Positions 53,243 to 63,298 of a stretch of 64,000 nt of DNA are shown here, one piece after another. This DNA comes from Candidatus Humimicrobium oleiphilum. Lineage in GTDB: Bacteria > Actinomycetota > Humimicrobiia > Humimicrobiales > Humimicrobiaceae. How positions within the stretch are numbered: the first letter of the stretch is position 1; each line of letters begins with the position of its first letter. Both the position numbers and the translations under genes were made by a program. The notes beneath the pieces were generated by a model, which was not told where the DNA came from, did not search any database, and saw only the letters and a list, made by a program, of their open reading frames with translations. The stretch spans positions 24,417 to 88,416 of the forward strand of contig DBPS01000009.1 of NCBI GenBank assembly GCA_002304935.1. The letters run 5' to 3'.

Positions 53243-54826
53243 GTGGAAAGTGAAAACAATACGGATAACCGGCAGATTCTTGAAACCAAGACTCTCGCTG
53301 ATTTACAGATAATAGCAAAAAATTTTGGGGTTACTTCCGTAACAAAATATAAAAAGTCTGATTTAATCAATAAGATTATCGAAATCACAAATCCTCCGGC
53401 AGCCAAACCAACTGTCGATGTAACATCAAAGGAAACTATAACAATACAGGAACCTGCAGGAGAAGAAAACCATTTGAAATTTTCAGAAAGCAAGGCAGAT
53501 AATGTATTGCCTGAAGAAAAACAGCAGGAAGAAAAATTAAAAGCGAAACCTGTGGAAACTGAAGAGGGAAATGAAGAAGAATTTGAAGAGATCGAGGTAA
53601 AAGAAGCTGAAAAAACTGCTGTATCAGAGGAAAAAGCTGAACCGGAAAAAGCTAAGAAATCATATGCTGAAAAAGAAGTTTATGAAGAAAGAATGAAAGG
53701 AATCCTGGATATACTTACAGACGGATATGGTTTTTTAAGGACATCCGGATATCTGCCAGGTGCAAACGATATATATGTTTCACAATCCCAGATCAGGAAA
53801 TTTCATTTAAGGCAGGGAAATGAAGTATATGGTGTTGTCAGGCCACCGAAAGAGAATGAAAAATATAATGCTCTTTTAAGAATAGAAAAAGTAGATGGTT
53901 CTGAGCCTGATGCCATGAGAAGGAGGGTCCCTTTTGAGGCGCTGACTCCCTTATATCCTATGCAGAGATTAAGGCTTGAGACTGTGCATGGCGGCATAAC
54001 TCCCAGGGTTATCGACCTTGTTGCTCCTATCGGAAAAGGTCAGAGAGGACTTATTGTCTCTCCCCCCAAGGCAGGCAAGACAACTATTCTGAAAGAGTTG
54101 GCAAACAGTATAGCTACAAATAATCCCGAAGTAGTAATAATGGTTCTTCTTGTAGATGAAAGACCTGAAGAGGTAACTGATATGGAAAGATCGGTTAAAG
54201 GCTATGTAATAAGTTCCACATTTGACATGCCATCAGAAAATCACATACAGGTATCAGAGCTTGTTATGGAAAGAGCCAAAAGGCTTGTTGAACAGGGGAA
54301 AGATGTACTGATACTTCTGGACAGTATAACCAGACTTGCCAGAGCTTATAATCTTTCAACTCCTGCAAGTGGCAGAGTGCTTTCCGGTGGTGTGGACTCT
54401 ACAGCTTTATTCCCTCCCAAAAGATTTTTCGGTGCAGCAAGAAATATTGAAAATGGCGGAAGCCTTACAATTCTTGCAACTGCCCTTATAGATACAGGAA
54501 GCAGGATGGATGAAGTCATATTTGAAGAATTCAAGGGAACCGGAAATATGGAAATAAATCTGGACAGAAAGCTTGCAGACAAAAGGATTTTCCCTGCAAT
54601 CGACATTACCCGTTCTGGAACAAGAAAAGAAGAACTGCTGATGAGTGAGGATGAAGCCAATCTTGTCTGGAGGCTCAGAAGGATACTATACGATAAGGAA
54701 CCTGAGATAGCAATTGAGCAGCTGATAGATTATATAAGAAAAACAAAGACAAACAGAGATTTCCTTCATATCATAAAAAACACTTTCAAGAGTGAAGAAT
54801 CTCCATTTAATTCAAGAACCCTTTGA
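53243..54826 (+). CDS. rho: Transcription termination factor Rho
   Basis: Hexameric RNA-dependent ATPase. 527 residues: Rho-N helices (about 14-50), an acidic Lys/Glu-rich insert (about 55-145), RNA-binding cold-shock domain (about 150-215, [20 protein letters not shown]), then the motor with Walker [10 protein letters not shown] (273-281), Walker [14 protein letters not shown] and the Q/R loops ([13 protein letters not shown]). The long, charged insert is common in actinobacterial Rho and is thought to help RNA binding. GTG start with AAAGGGG upstream. First of the rho-rpmE-thyX-DUF1385-prfA-prmC block. Confidence 0.96.
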   Translation: MESENNTDNRQILETKTLADLQIIAKNFGVTSVTKYKKSDLINKIIEITNPPAAKPTVDVTSKETITIQEPAGEENHLKFSESKADNVLPEEKQQEEKLKAKPVETEEGNEEEFEEIEVKEAEKTAVSEEKAEPEKAKKSYAEKEVYEERMKGILDILTDGYGFLRTSGYLPGANDIYVSQSQIRKFHLRQGNEVYGVVRPPKENEKYNALLRIEKVDGSEPDAMRRRVPFEALTPLYPMQRLRLETVHGGITPRVIDLVAPIGKGQRGLIVSPPKAGKTTILKELANSIATNNPEVVIMVLLVDERPEEVTDMERSVKGYVISSTFDMPSENHIQVSELVMERAKRLVEQGKDVLILLDSITRLARAYNLSTPASGRVLSGGVDSTALFPPKRFFGAARNIENGGSLTILATALIDTGSRMDEVIFEEFKGTGNMEINLDRKLADKRIFPAIDITRSGTRKEELLMSEDEANLVWRLRRILYDKEPEIAIEQLIDYIRKTKTNRDFLHIIKNTFKSEESPFNSRTL

Positions 54827-54942
54827 TTTGCCTGATTTTTATGGTAATATATTTTGCTTAATTATTTTGTTGCGGCAATGTCCTGCAGCTTTATATTTTA
54901 ATTTTTCATGAAAAATATTTTTAATAGAGAGGTAGATTTTTA

Positions 54943-55164
54943 ATGAAACAGGAAGGTCATCCGGAATATTTTGATTGTGTTGTAACGTGTTCATGCGGCA
55001 ATACCTGGACCACAAGGTCAACCAAAAAAGAGCTAAAGCTTGATATCTGTTCAGCCTGTCATCCTTTTTATACAGGAAAGCAAAAACTGATTGACAGTGG
55101 TGGAAGAGTCGACAGGTTTAAAAAGATGATGAAAAAAGTACAGAAAACAAACAATCCAAAATAA
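54943..55164 (+). CDS. rpmE: 50S ribosomal protein L31, zinc-binding form
   Basis: 73 residues. The family core is intact: [22 protein letters not shown], and later [14 protein letters not shown], giving Cys16 (CSCG area) and the C-x2-C pair typical of the zinc-carrying (C+) L31. In the C+ form, loss of zinc lets a C- paralogue take its place; none is in the window. AGAGAGG lies before the ATG. It follows rho, as in most Actinobacteria. Confidence 0.95.
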   Translation: MKQEGHPEYFDCVVTCSCGNTWTTRSTKKELKLDICSACHPFYTGKQKLIDSGGRVDRFKKMMKKVQKTNNPK

Positions 55165-55288
55165 TTATTGTAAATATTTTTTTGTTTATTAAAGTAAGTT
55201 ATATCAAGCAGATTAAATAAAATATAATTTTAATAAATTTGTTTTTTCTTTTGCCATATTTTTTATCGAAAATAATTAAAATCAATCT

Positions 55289-55317
55289 TTGGCTAAAAGA
55301 ATTTCGTAATTTATAAT
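55289..55317 (+). promoter_or_regulatory. Promoter of thyX and following genes
   Basis: TTGGCT (55289-55294), 17-base spacer, TATAAT (55312-55317), about 30 bases before the thyX ATG. The -10 is perfect, the -35 fair. Confidence 0.55.
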
Positions 55318-55346
55318 TGCCATTTTAATTTTTACCGGGAATTAAT

Positions 55347-56030
55347 ATGAAAGTAAAACTAATAAGATATACACCTGATCCGGAAAGGCTTGTTGCTGTT
55401 GCAGCAAGATTATGCTATTCACCTGTAGGCGTTGAAGATCTTGATGAAAAACTGGATATTGAATCTGCAAGAAAACTTGTCAGATTTGTTATAAAAAGCG
55501 GCCATCACAGCACTACAGAGCATATTTATTTTTCTTTCGGGATTGAAGGTATTTCAAGAGCTTTAAGCCACCAGCTTGTAAGACACAGGATAGCATCTTT
55601 TAATCAGCAGTCTCAGAGATATGTCAAATTTATTGAGAATTATGAGTATATTTTGCCTGATTCAATAAAAAACAATAAAAAATTTAGCGACAGGTTCAAT
55701 AACCTTGTTTCAGAAACCCATGAATTTTATGAAGAAATGGTAAATGAAGGAATTGAAGCTGAAGATGCACGATATATCCTGCCAAATGCGAGTGAGACAA
55801 AAATGATCGTTACAATGAATGCACGTGAACTCATGCATTTCTTTACAGTCCGATGCTGCAACAGAGCACAGACAGAAATAAGAGAGCTTGCAACCATAAT
55901 GCTTAAAGAAGCAAAGAAGGTTGCTCCTTCAGTTTTTGAAAACTCTGGGCCAAACTGTCTCAGAATGCCCTGTCCGGAAGGCAAATATTCCTGCGGGAAT
56001 CCCCCAAAGGCAAGTGATTTTGATGCCTGA
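55347..56030 (+). CDS. thyX: Flavin-dependent thymidylate synthase
   Basis: Makes dTMP with FAD and methylene-tetrahydrofolate. 227 residues. ThyX motif RHRIASFNQQSQRY (RHR at 79-81) is complete. The C-terminal HFFTVRCCNRAQTEIRELA and the FAD-site histidines (HHSTTEH) are present. It replaces ThyA. A promoter lies just upstream and the stop overlaps the next gene's ATG, so it heads a thyX-DUF1385-prfA-prmC operon. Confidence 0.96.
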   Translation: MKVKLIRYTPDPERLVAVAARLCYSPVGVEDLDEKLDIESARKLVRFVIKSGHHSTTEHIYFSFGIEGISRALSHQLVRHRIASFNQQSQRYVKFIENYEYILPDSIKNNKKFSDRFNNLVSETHEFYEEMVNEGIEAEDARYILPNASETKMIVTMNARELMHFFTVRCCNRAQTEIRELATIMLKEAKKVAPSVFENSGPNCLRMPCPEGKYSCGNPPKASDFDA

Positions 56031-56934
56031 AGCCAAAAAGAAGGTCTGTGATATAGGCGGACAGGCTGTCATAGAAGGCGTAATGATGAGAAGTAAAAAC
56101 TTCTGGTCTATTGCTGTCAGGAAGCCGGATGATACAATTTCAACCAATGTCTACAAGTCAGAACCGGTTTCAAAAAAACATAAGTTTTTAGGCTGGCCTT
56201 TCATAAGAGGAACAGTATCACTTGTTGAAAGCATGTCAATCGGATTCAGAGCGCTTAATTATTCGATAAATGAATCAACCGGAGAAGAAATCAAATTTTC
56301 AAAAAAAGAGATGGCGATTTCTGTAATTATAGCAGTTCTGTTTACAGTGGGTGTTTTTTTTGTTCTGCCGACTGTGATTGGCAGAAGCTTCCAGTCAAGA
56401 ATTGAAAATGCTTTTTTATTCAATCTTATTGAAGGAGTTATAAGAATTGCTTTCTTTTTGTCCTATATCCTTATAATATCGCTTTTAAAAGATATAAGAA
56501 GACTTTTTCAATACCACGGTGCAGAGCACAAAACAATTGCTGCTTTTGAACATGATGAAGAACTTGTTCCTGAAAAAATAAACAAATACACAACTATGCA
56601 TATGAGATGTGGAACCAACTTCCTGCTGATTGTAATGATTGTAGCTGTTTTCGTGTTTGCAATACTTGGGAAACCACCGATTTATCTTAGAATTATTTCA
56701 AGGGTACTGCTAATACCTGTAATAGCAGGAATCTCCTATGAGTTTATAAAGATTGCCGGAAAATATTCTGATAATAAATTTGTAAGGGTTCTTTTTTCTC
56801 CAGGGCTTCTTCTTCAGAAACTGACGACCAGGGAGCCTGATGACAAACAGGTTGAAGTTGCAGTTGCTTCTTTTAAGAAAGTTCTTGAAGCAGAAACTTC
56901 ACTGAAAAATTCCAAATGCGATACGGGGTGTTGA
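56023..56934 (+). CDS. DUF1385 membrane protein
   Basis: 303 residues. The start DIGGQAVIEGVMMRSKNFWSIAVRKP and the central RLFQYHGAEHKTIAAFEH and MHMRCGTNFL are the DUF1385 signature, with about three to five membrane helices. It is found next to rpmE and prfA in very many Gram-positive genomes; the role is not known. The ATG at 56023 overlaps the thyX stop by 8 bp; a longer reading would overlap thyX and is not preferred. Cys-containing HGAEHK and RCGT motifs suggest a metal site, but this is inference. Confidence 0.9.
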   Translation: MPEAKKKVCDIGGQAVIEGVMMRSKNFWSIAVRKPDDTISTNVYKSEPVSKKHKFLGWPFIRGTVSLVESMSIGFRALNYSINESTGEEIKFSKKEMAISVIIAVLFTVGVFFVLPTVIGRSFQSRIENAFLFNLIEGVIRIAFFLSYILIISLLKDIRRLFQYHGAEHKTIAAFEHDEELVPEKINKYTTMHMRCGTNFLLIVMIVAVFVFAILGKPPIYLRIISRVLLIPVIAGISYEFIKIAGKYSDNKFVRVLFSPGLLLQKLTTREPDDKQVEVAVASFKKVLEAETSLKNSKCDTGC

Positions 56935-56936
56935 TT

Positions 56937-58025
56937 ATGGCTGAATTTGAATTGCTGGATAAAATTGAAGTTTATGAAAAGAATTATTCTGAAATAATGC
57001 AGAAAATGGCTGAAGCCGGGAAATGCAATGATATTGAGACGATAAAGGAATGCGGAAAAAAAATAGCCGACCTTGAGGAAATAATAGATCTTGCCAAAAA
57101 ATACAGGACACAGTTAAATGCAATCGAGGATGCAAGAGAGCTTATTAAAAATGAAAAAGATGAGGAAATGAAAGAATTTCTCAAAGAAGAACTTGCAGCC
57201 AGTATTGAGGAAAAAGAAAAGATAGAAAAGCAGATAAAAAGATTTTTAACCCCGAAAGATCCCAATGATAATAAAAATATTATTATTGAAATAAGAGGTG
57301 GCGCAGGAGGAGACGAGGCAGCACTTTTTGCAGGAGACCTTTACAGAATGTATACAAGATATGCTGAAAGCATGAAATGGCAGCATAAAGTACTTAGCTC
57401 AAACCCTCAGGGCATAGGCGGTTTTAAAGAAATAATATTTGAGATAAATGGTAAAGGCGCATTCGGTGATATGAAATATGAATCTGGCGTTCACAGAGTT
57501 CAGAGAATACCGATAACTGAGTCAAGTGGAAGAATTCACACATCTACCGTAACAGTAGCAGTCCTGCCTGAAGCAGAAGATGTTGATATACAGATAGATC
57601 CAAACCAGATAAGAGTCGACGTTTTCAGGTCAAGCGGACCGGGAGGGCAGTCTGTAAATACAACTGATTCCGCAGTCAGGATCACACATATACCTACCGG
57701 AATTGTAATATCCTGCCAGGATGAAAAGTCCCAGCTGCAAAACAAGGAAAGAGCTATGAAAATACTCAGGGCAAGATTGCTTGAAATAGAGCAGCAGAAG
57801 CAATTTGACCAGGAAACCCAGATGAGGCGCTCACAGATAGGGACAGGAGACAGGAGCGAGAGAATCAGGACTTACAATTTTCCCCAGAACAGGATTACCG
57901 ACCACAGAATAAATTATACTACCCATCAGCTTGGTTCGATCCTTGAGGGGGAGATGAAAGAAATTATAGATGCGCTAAAGCTCGAAGATGAAGAAAAGAA
58001 ACTTGAACAGATAGGAACTGTTTAG
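56937..58025 (+). CDS. prfA: Peptide chain release factor 1
   Basis: Recognises UAA and UAG and frees the peptide. 362 residues. GGQ is at 236-238 (RSSGPGGQSVNTTDS); the tripeptide codon-reading segment is PIT at 192-194, in RVQRIPITESSGRIHTS. The N-terminal coiled domain (about 1-105) and the C-terminal ERIRTYNFPQNRITDHR segment are normal. The ATG at 56937, two bases after the preceding stop, is chosen over an earlier in-frame codon. Neighbour of prmC, which methylates this GGQ glutamine. Confidence 0.96.
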   Translation: MAEFELLDKIEVYEKNYSEIMQKMAEAGKCNDIETIKECGKKIADLEEIIDLAKKYRTQLNAIEDARELIKNEKDEEMKEFLKEELAASIEEKEKIEKQIKRFLTPKDPNDNKNIIIEIRGGAGGDEAALFAGDLYRMYTRYAESMKWQHKVLSSNPQGIGGFKEIIFEINGKGAFGDMKYESGVHRVQRIPITESSGRIHTSTVTVAVLPEAEDVDIQIDPNQIRVDVFRSSGPGGQSVNTTDSAVRITHIPTGIVISCQDEKSQLQNKERAMKILRARLLEIEQQKQFDQETQMRRSQIGTGDRSERIRTYNFPQNRITDHRINYTTHQLGSILEGEMKEIIDALKLEDEEKKLEQIGTV

Positions 58026-58027
58026 AA

Positions 58028-58954
58028 TTGCAGAAGCAAGTCTGGACTATAAACAAACTGATTTCATGGACCATAGAATTTTTTAAACGGAAAAACATAA
58101 GCAACCCCAGACTTTCCGCAGAACTTCTTCTTTCACATATTCTGAATTTTACGAGAATGGAACTCTATCTTCATTATGATCTGATACCTGAAGACATTCA
58201 GCTTAAAAAATACAGGGAACTTATTTCAAAAAGATTGGAAAATGTACCAATTCAGTATTTGACAAAAGAAGCTTATTTTCGGAAGTTAAAGCTTTTTGTG
58301 GATGAAAGAGTGCTGATACCACGTCCGGAAACTGAACTTCTTGTAGATGAGGCTCTGGAAAAATTAAAAAAACTTTCTTTAAAAAAGAAAGAAGCAAAGA
58401 TTCTTGAAATAGGCACCGGAAGCGGAGCAATTTCCTTAAGCATTATTACCGAAATCCAGAAAATCTGTCCTGAAATATCTCTTGAAGTTATTGCAACAGA
58501 AAGAAGCGCAGGAGCTGTTGCAGTCGCGGAGAAAAATGCCAGGCTGATTTTAAAAGAAGAATATCCTGGTATTTTAAAAATCATTAATTGTAATATTCTG
58601 CCTGAGAATGATTCTGAATTTGATAACGGCTATTTTGCTGCATTTGACATGGTAATATCCAATCCTCCGTACATAAGAGAAACAGATTTTGAAAATCTTC
58701 CTGAAGAAATAAAAGAGCATGAACCAAGGGAAGCACTTATTGCCGGAAGTACAGGTACTGAAGTTTACTCAGCCATACTTGACAGGATGAATGACTACAT
58801 AAACAAAGAAACAGCATTTATTATTTTTGAAACAGATCCTGTTACATTTGGTGATCTTAAAAAAATATCAGAAAGCAGGTTTGAAAATGCTTTAATCGAA
58901 ATTAAAAATGATTACAATAACCTGGAAAGGGTATTATTAATTTCAATATACTGA
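58028..58954 (+). CDS. prmC: Peptide chain release factor N5-glutamine methyltransferase
   Basis: Methylates the GGQ glutamine of release factors, using SAM. 308 residues. N-terminal helical domain, then ILEIGTGSGAISLSII (SAM site) and the catalytic NPPYIRETDF motif. EALIAGSTGTEVYSAIL follows. TTG start, 2 bp after prfA. A sequence ACGGCCTTTATTCCGT followed by T6 after its stop may be a weak terminator. Confidence 0.95.
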   Translation: MQKQVWTINKLISWTIEFFKRKNISNPRLSAELLLSHILNFTRMELYLHYDLIPEDIQLKKYRELISKRLENVPIQYLTKEAYFRKLKLFVDERVLIPRPETELLVDEALEKLKKLSLKKKEAKILEIGTGSGAISLSIITEIQKICPEISLEVIATERSAGAVAVAEKNARLILKEEYPGILKIINCNILPENDSEFDNGYFAAFDMVISNPPYIRETDFENLPEEIKEHEPREALIAGSTGTEVYSAILDRMNDYINKETAFIIFETDPVTFGDLKKISESRFENALIEIKNDYNNLERVLLISIY

Positions 58955-58961
58955 AATACGG

Positions 58962-58985
58962 CCTTTATTCCGTTTTTTGTAATAA
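58962..58985 (+). terminator. Possible weak terminator after prmC
   Basis: A short dyad ACGG...CCGT with an 8-base loop is followed by six T, just after the prmC stop. The stem is only four to five pairs, so the call is tentative. Confidence 0.3.
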
Positions 58986-59104
58986 TTTTTAAATTTGCTA
59001 TAATTTTTTAGAATTTTCTAAACAATTTTCTGTAACAAAAATATTTTTAAAATGGGTTTATATTTATAAAAACATTTTGGCAAGATCTGGCAAGAGGCAT
59101 AAAA

Positions 59105-60409
59105 GTGAATCCTGTAATTGTTTCATTAGTTATTTTTCTTATAACCTACATTATAATCGCAACTGAGAAAGTCAACAGAACAGTCATTGCTTTTCTCGGA
59201 GCACTGCTTCTGATTGTTTTTAAAGTCTTTACCCTGGAAGATGCAATAGGTTATGTAAGCTGGGAGACAATAGGCCTGTTATTCGGAATGTTCATAATAG
59301 TAGCAGCCCTTTCCGATTCAGGTTTTTTTACCTATCTTGCACTTATTACGGCAAGAATGCTTAAATATTCGCCCATGAAGATTTTTCTTGTTTTCCCCAT
59401 TATCACATTTCTGCTGTCAGGATTCATGGACAGTATAACTGTAATGCTGTTTTTTGCCACTCTTACTTTTGAATTATGCAGGATGCTGAAAATAGACCCT
59501 ATCCCTCTTGTAATAACCGAAGTCGTTCTTGCAAACATTGGCGGGGCAGCAACACTTGTGGGGGACCCTCCAAACGTTATACTCGGGTTGAAACTGGGAT
59601 TTTTCTTCAATGATTTTGTTGTTCATAATGGACCGATAACCATAGTGGCAGGAGCAGTTGCCCTGGGATATTGTTTTCTTGTAAACAGGAAAAAGATAAA
59701 AGCTGTCGGCGACGTTCCTCTGGACGAAATAAAGAAAATGGATCCGGCTGCTGCCATAACGGATAAAAAAGAATTTAAAGCCGGTCTTATAGCTTTTGCT
59801 TTTGCTGTAATCCTGCTTACTACACATACGTATATAGAACAGTATCTGCACATACCCCTGATTGTTCCTCTGGCTTCAATGCTTCCCGGATTTATAATGC
59901 TTGTGTTTATGGGTAAAAAAGCGGAGAAAATAATTGTCAAGATAGATTATGAAGTCATTCTGTTTTTCATAGGATTGTTTATGGTTGTTGGCGGACTTGA
60001 ACATACAGGAGTAATAAAGGTAATTGCAGACTTTGTAAGCAATACTTTTAAGGATAATCCGGTAGCATTGCTCAGTACGCTTATGTGGGGTTCAGGAATT
60101 GCCAGCGGAGTAATAGATAATGTACCTTTTGCTCTTTCCATGGCTTATGTCCTCGGAGATCTTGCAAAAATAATTGCAGTTCCGGCACTTTCAATAATGG
60201 TCTGGGCGACTTCGCTTGGAACAGATATCGGCGGAAACCTGACTCCTATTGGTGCCTCAGCAAATGTTGTTGCTTATTCTGCCATGGAGAAAAAAGGTAC
60301 CATAATAGGCTGGGGGAGATGGATAAAACTAGCTATGCCTGCATCTTTTCTTGCTTTGATAGTGTGCAATATACTTATTTATGTCAAATATATAGTCGGC
60401 TGGTACTGA
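59105..60409 (+). CDS. ArsB/NhaD-type ion transporter (SLC13/IT superfamily)
   Basis: 434-residue membrane protein with eleven or twelve helices in two halves. GDPPNVILGLKLG and the later TDIGGNLTPIGASANVVAY are the conserved half-repeat hairpins of the ArsB/NhaD/P-protein group. The group exports arsenite with ArsA or exchanges sodium for protons; this sequence lies nearer the Na+/H+ or anion branch than true ArsB, but reading alone cannot settle it. GTG start; AAGAGGCA upstream is a weak ribosome site. It lies alone between prmC and the convergent glyA, not in the ars island. Confidence 0.85.
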   Translation: MNPVIVSLVIFLITYIIIATEKVNRTVIAFLGALLLIVFKVFTLEDAIGYVSWETIGLLFGMFIIVAALSDSGFFTYLALITARMLKYSPMKIFLVFPIITFLLSGFMDSITVMLFFATLTFELCRMLKIDPIPLVITEVVLANIGGAATLVGDPPNVILGLKLGFFFNDFVVHNGPITIVAGAVALGYCFLVNRKKIKAVGDVPLDEIKKMDPAAAITDKKEFKAGLIAFAFAVILLTTHTYIEQYLHIPLIVPLASMLPGFIMLVFMGKKAEKIIVKIDYEVILFFIGLFMVVGGLEHTGVIKVIADFVSNTFKDNPVALLSTLMWGSGIASGVIDNVPFALSMAYVLGDLAKIIAVPALSIMVWATSLGTDIGGNLTPIGASANVVAYSAMEKKGTIIGWGRWIKLAMPASFLALIVCNILIYVKYIVGWY

Positions 60410-60430
60410 TAGAAAATTTTAAATTTATTT

Positions 60431-61693
60431 CTAATATGTATACACAGGATATTCAAGGGCAAGCTTTCTGGCCTTTTCTTTTATCGGAGCTATTTTTATC
60501 TTGTTCTGCCAGTTCTTAAGCACAAATGAAATCCATTCGCCTATTTTTAGCATTTCTTCTTTGCCCATTCCTCTGGTAGTAACTGCAGCTGTACCTATCC
60601 TTATTCCGCTGGTCAGGGTTGGATTAAGCTTGTCAAAAGGAATGACATTTTTGTTAAGAACTATATTATGCGAAGCAAGAGTTGAGGAAGCATCCTGGCC
60701 TGTCATTTCAAGAGGTTCAAGATTAATTAAAAACAAATGATTGTCTGTACCTCCTGATACTATCTTAAATCCGTCATTTCTCAGATAATCGCAAAGTATT
60801 TTTGAATTTTCAATAATATTTCTTGCATACTTTTTAAAATCTGGTTCAAGAGCTTCTCTGAAAGCAACAGCCTTTGCTGCAATCATATGCACGAGAGGCC
60901 CTCCCTGGGTACCCGGGAATATTCCCGTATCCAGAAGTGTGGAATACTTTTTATCAGAAACTATAAAACCGCCCCTTGGTCCTCTTAAAGTTTTATGTGT
61001 CGTTCCTGTTGTAAAATCTGCCAGGCCGATTGATGTGGGATGGACTTCTCCTGCAATGAGACCTGCGATATGGGCAATATCTGCCATAAGATAAGCTCCT
61101 ATTTCATCAGCTATTTCCCTGAATTTTTTAAAATCTATTATTCTCGGATAAGAACTGGCTCCCGCTATTATAAGTTTGGGCCTTACTTCTTTTGCCATTT
61201 TACGGATACTTTCATAATCTATCTGCTCAGTCTCCCTGTCTACATTGTAGAAATGGATTTCATAATAACGGCCTGAAATATTCATTACATTTCCATGGCT
61301 TAAATGTCCGCCGTCTTTCAGGCTCATGCTGAGTATTTTGTCATGAGGTTTGAGTATTGCCAGAAATACGGCAGTATTTGCCTGTACGCCTGAATGTGGC
61401 TGCACATTGCTGTATTCACAGTTAAAGACTTCGTTAAGCCTGTTTTTTGCCAGAGTTTCAATCTCATCAACATATTCACAGCCTTCATAGTATCGGTGTT
61501 TGGGGTATCCTTCCGCATACTTATTTGTAAAAACAGAGCCCATTGCACTGAGGACTGAAGGTGAAGCATAATTTTCGCTTGCTATAAGAGTTATGTTCTC
61601 ATTCTGCCTGTCGATTTCTTTATTTATAATTGCCTCAACTTCTTTATCGGCTTTATTATTTAAAACCGGACTTCCAATATTAAGAATTCGCAC
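60431..61693 (-). CDS. glyA: Serine hydroxymethyltransferase
   Basis: Interconverts serine and glycine, making methylene-tetrahydrofolate. 420 residues. PLP Lys234 in TTTHKTLRGPRGG; LIASENYASPSVL, YAEGYPKHRYYEG and DIAHIAGLI are present. It is convergent with the ion transporter, 21 bp between. The Sua5 gene lies upstream on the same strand, 100 bp away. In many Actinobacteria and Gram-positives glyA and sua5 sit between prmC and the ATPase genes, as here but reversed. Confidence 0.96.
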   Translation of the reverse strand: MRILNIGSPVLNNKADKEVEAIINKEIDRQNENITLIASENYASPSVLSAMGSVFTNKYAEGYPKHRYYEGCEYVDEIETLAKNRLNEVFNCEYSNVQPHSGVQANTAVFLAILKPHDKILSMSLKDGGHLSHGNVMNISGRYYEIHFYNVDRETEQIDYESIRKMAKEVRPKLIIAGASSYPRIIDFKKFREIADEIGAYLMADIAHIAGLIAGEVHPTSIGLADFTTGTTHKTLRGPRGGFIVSDKKYSTLLDTGIFPGTQGGPLVHMIAAKAVAFREALEPDFKKYARNIIENSKILCDYLRNDGFKIVSGGTDNHLFLINLEPLEMTGQDASSTLASHNIVLNKNVIPFDKLNPTLTSGIRIGTAAVTTRGMGKEEMLKIGEWISFVLKNWQNKIKIAPIKEKARKLALEYPVYTY

Positions 61694-61792
61694 TTGGTTT
61701 TCCTTTCCAAAAAATAAGATTAATTAAAAAATCAATATAGATACATTCCAGATAAAACTTTCAATAAGCAAATTAAATAATTATATTTTTAT

Positions 61793-62494
61793 TTATAATT
61801 TTTGCAATATCTCATCGAAAGGTACAGCGCCATGTCTGATAAGTTTTGGAAAATCAGTATCATCACTCATGTCTATTATGGTGGACTGTATTCCAAGCAG
61901 CTTATTTTCATGCTCAACGATCATATCTGCATTTCTAAGAATTTTATCAGGAATCTGACATATTTCCAAAGGATTTTTACCAGTTCCCGAGATGTTGGCG
62001 CTTGTTGATATTATCGGTGCTGATTTATCAATTATCTGCCTGATATAATCAAATTCTGCCATTCTGACAGCAATGGTATTTTTTATATCTGGAATACCTG
62101 AAAGTTCTTTAAGCCCGGGATTTCTTTTAAAGATTATTGTCAGAGGTTTTACATTTTCCCTGTTCCAGAAGAAATCTATCAGATTATTTGAATTATTTAT
62201 TGAACCTGCAGTCAGCATATCAAGAATTTCAGTTTTTGATATAAGAATAATAAAGGGCAGATCTGAAGGTCTTTCTTTCATCTCGTAGATTCTTAATGCT
62301 GCTTTTCCGGAATCAAACCTTGCGCTAATGCCATACATCGTTTTTGCTGGAAGAATAATTACCTTTTCATCATTTAACATACCTGCTATTGTTCCGATAT
62401 TTTGCAACAATAGCTTTTTATCAGCTGTATTTATTTTAATTAATTTCTTATTCGGAATGACATACATTTTAAAAATTCGATCTTTACCTGACAA
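61793..62494 (-). CDS. tsaC: Sua5/YrdC family, threonylcarbamoyl-AMP synthase-like
   Basis: 233 residues. The family opening VIILPAKTMYGISARFDSGKAALRIYEMKERPSDLPF is recognisable (usual form PTDTVYGL and K-x-R). STSANISGTGKNPLEI holds the second conserved block. It forms the threonylcarbamoyl-adenylate for the t6A base of ANN-reading tRNAs. Some residues differ from the usual pattern, so activity is not certain. Start TTG at 62494 or ATG at 62467 are both possible; neither has a good ribosome site. Confidence 0.82.
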   Translation of the reverse strand: MSGKDRIFKMYVIPNKKLIKINTADKKLLLQNIGTIAGMLNDEKVIILPAKTMYGISARFDSGKAALRIYEMKERPSDLPFIILISKTEILDMLTAGSINNSNNLIDFFWNRENVKPLTIIFKRNPGLKELSGIPDIKNTIAVRMAEFDYIRQIIDKSAPIISTSANISGTGKNPLEICQIPDKILRNADMIVEHENKLLGIQSTIIDMSDDTDFPKLIRHGAVPFDEILQKL

Positions 62495-62677
62495 ATAATA
62501 AAGTGATTAAAAAATCTTCCAGTTTTTTTCAATCGTTAAAAAATCCTCTTAAAAGATTTTAACAGAATATGGGAACAAGCAGAATCAGGAATTTTTAAAA
62601 ATGATTAAGATATGTTATTAATAAAAAATCTTACAGTAGAAATTTATTGGAAATAAAAATAAAAAGCAGGTTTGATT

Positions 62678-63298
62678 CTAATGCTTTCTTACAATATCCT
62701 TAACTTTCATCAGTCTTACAATGCTTGATCTTTCGGTTTCCTCAAGTTTCATTGTTATAAAATTGATGGTTTCATCAAGATCAGGCATGAGTTTGTATTC
62801 AAGCGCATTTACTCTTCTTCTTGTTTCTTCTATCTGGCCTGCAAGCAGATGCACCGCTTTCTCTTTTTCAGCAAGGCTGAAAAGGGATTCAAGGAATTTC
62901 TCAAACTTTATTAGTGATACATCTGTCTCGCCGCTTGTATTAAGAAAACCATACGGGATCATTTCGCCGCTTACTTCTTTTTCAAAGACAGGTACTTTAA
63001 CACTTATTATGTTCTTTTCAGTTATTGCTACATTAACTTCCTTGACAGGAGAAATAAGCTCCTGCTCTGTCTGAAAAGGTCCCATTTTTGCCTTGGCAAG
63101 CATAAACCCTTCAAGTATGGATTGAAATTTACCTTCGATCTCTGCTCTCAGGTTTTTTACTTCTTCAATCATGGAAAGCAGCTGTCTTAATAGCTCGTCC
63201 TGTTTGTCTTTTAAGAGCTTGTGTCCTCTTTGCGCAATCTTCAGGCGCTTCTTTATTCTGAGAAGCTCCATTCTGGTCGGATTTACATTAAGAAGCAT
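62678..63298 (-). CDS. atpD: V/A-type ATPase subunit D
   Basis: Central-stalk subunit of the V/A-type ATPase, 206 residues, long coiled helices. VNPTRMELLRIKKRLKIAQRGHKLLKDKQDELLR is the canonical N-terminus, and RRVNALEYKLMPDLDETINFI the C-terminal hairpin. Its ATG overlaps the stop of the B gene by one base (TAATG). Last gene of the operon. The enzyme works as a proton- or sodium-driven ATP synthase or as a pump. Confidence 0.95.
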   Translation of the reverse strand: MLLNVNPTRMELLRIKKRLKIAQRGHKLLKDKQDELLRQLLSMIEEVKNLRAEIEGKFQSILEGFMLAKAKMGPFQTEQELISPVKEVNVAITEKNIISVKVPVFEKEVSGEMIPYGFLNTSGETDVSLIKFEKFLESLFSLAEKEKAVHLLAGQIEETRRRVNALEYKLMPDLDETINFITMKLEETERSSIVRLMKVKDIVRKH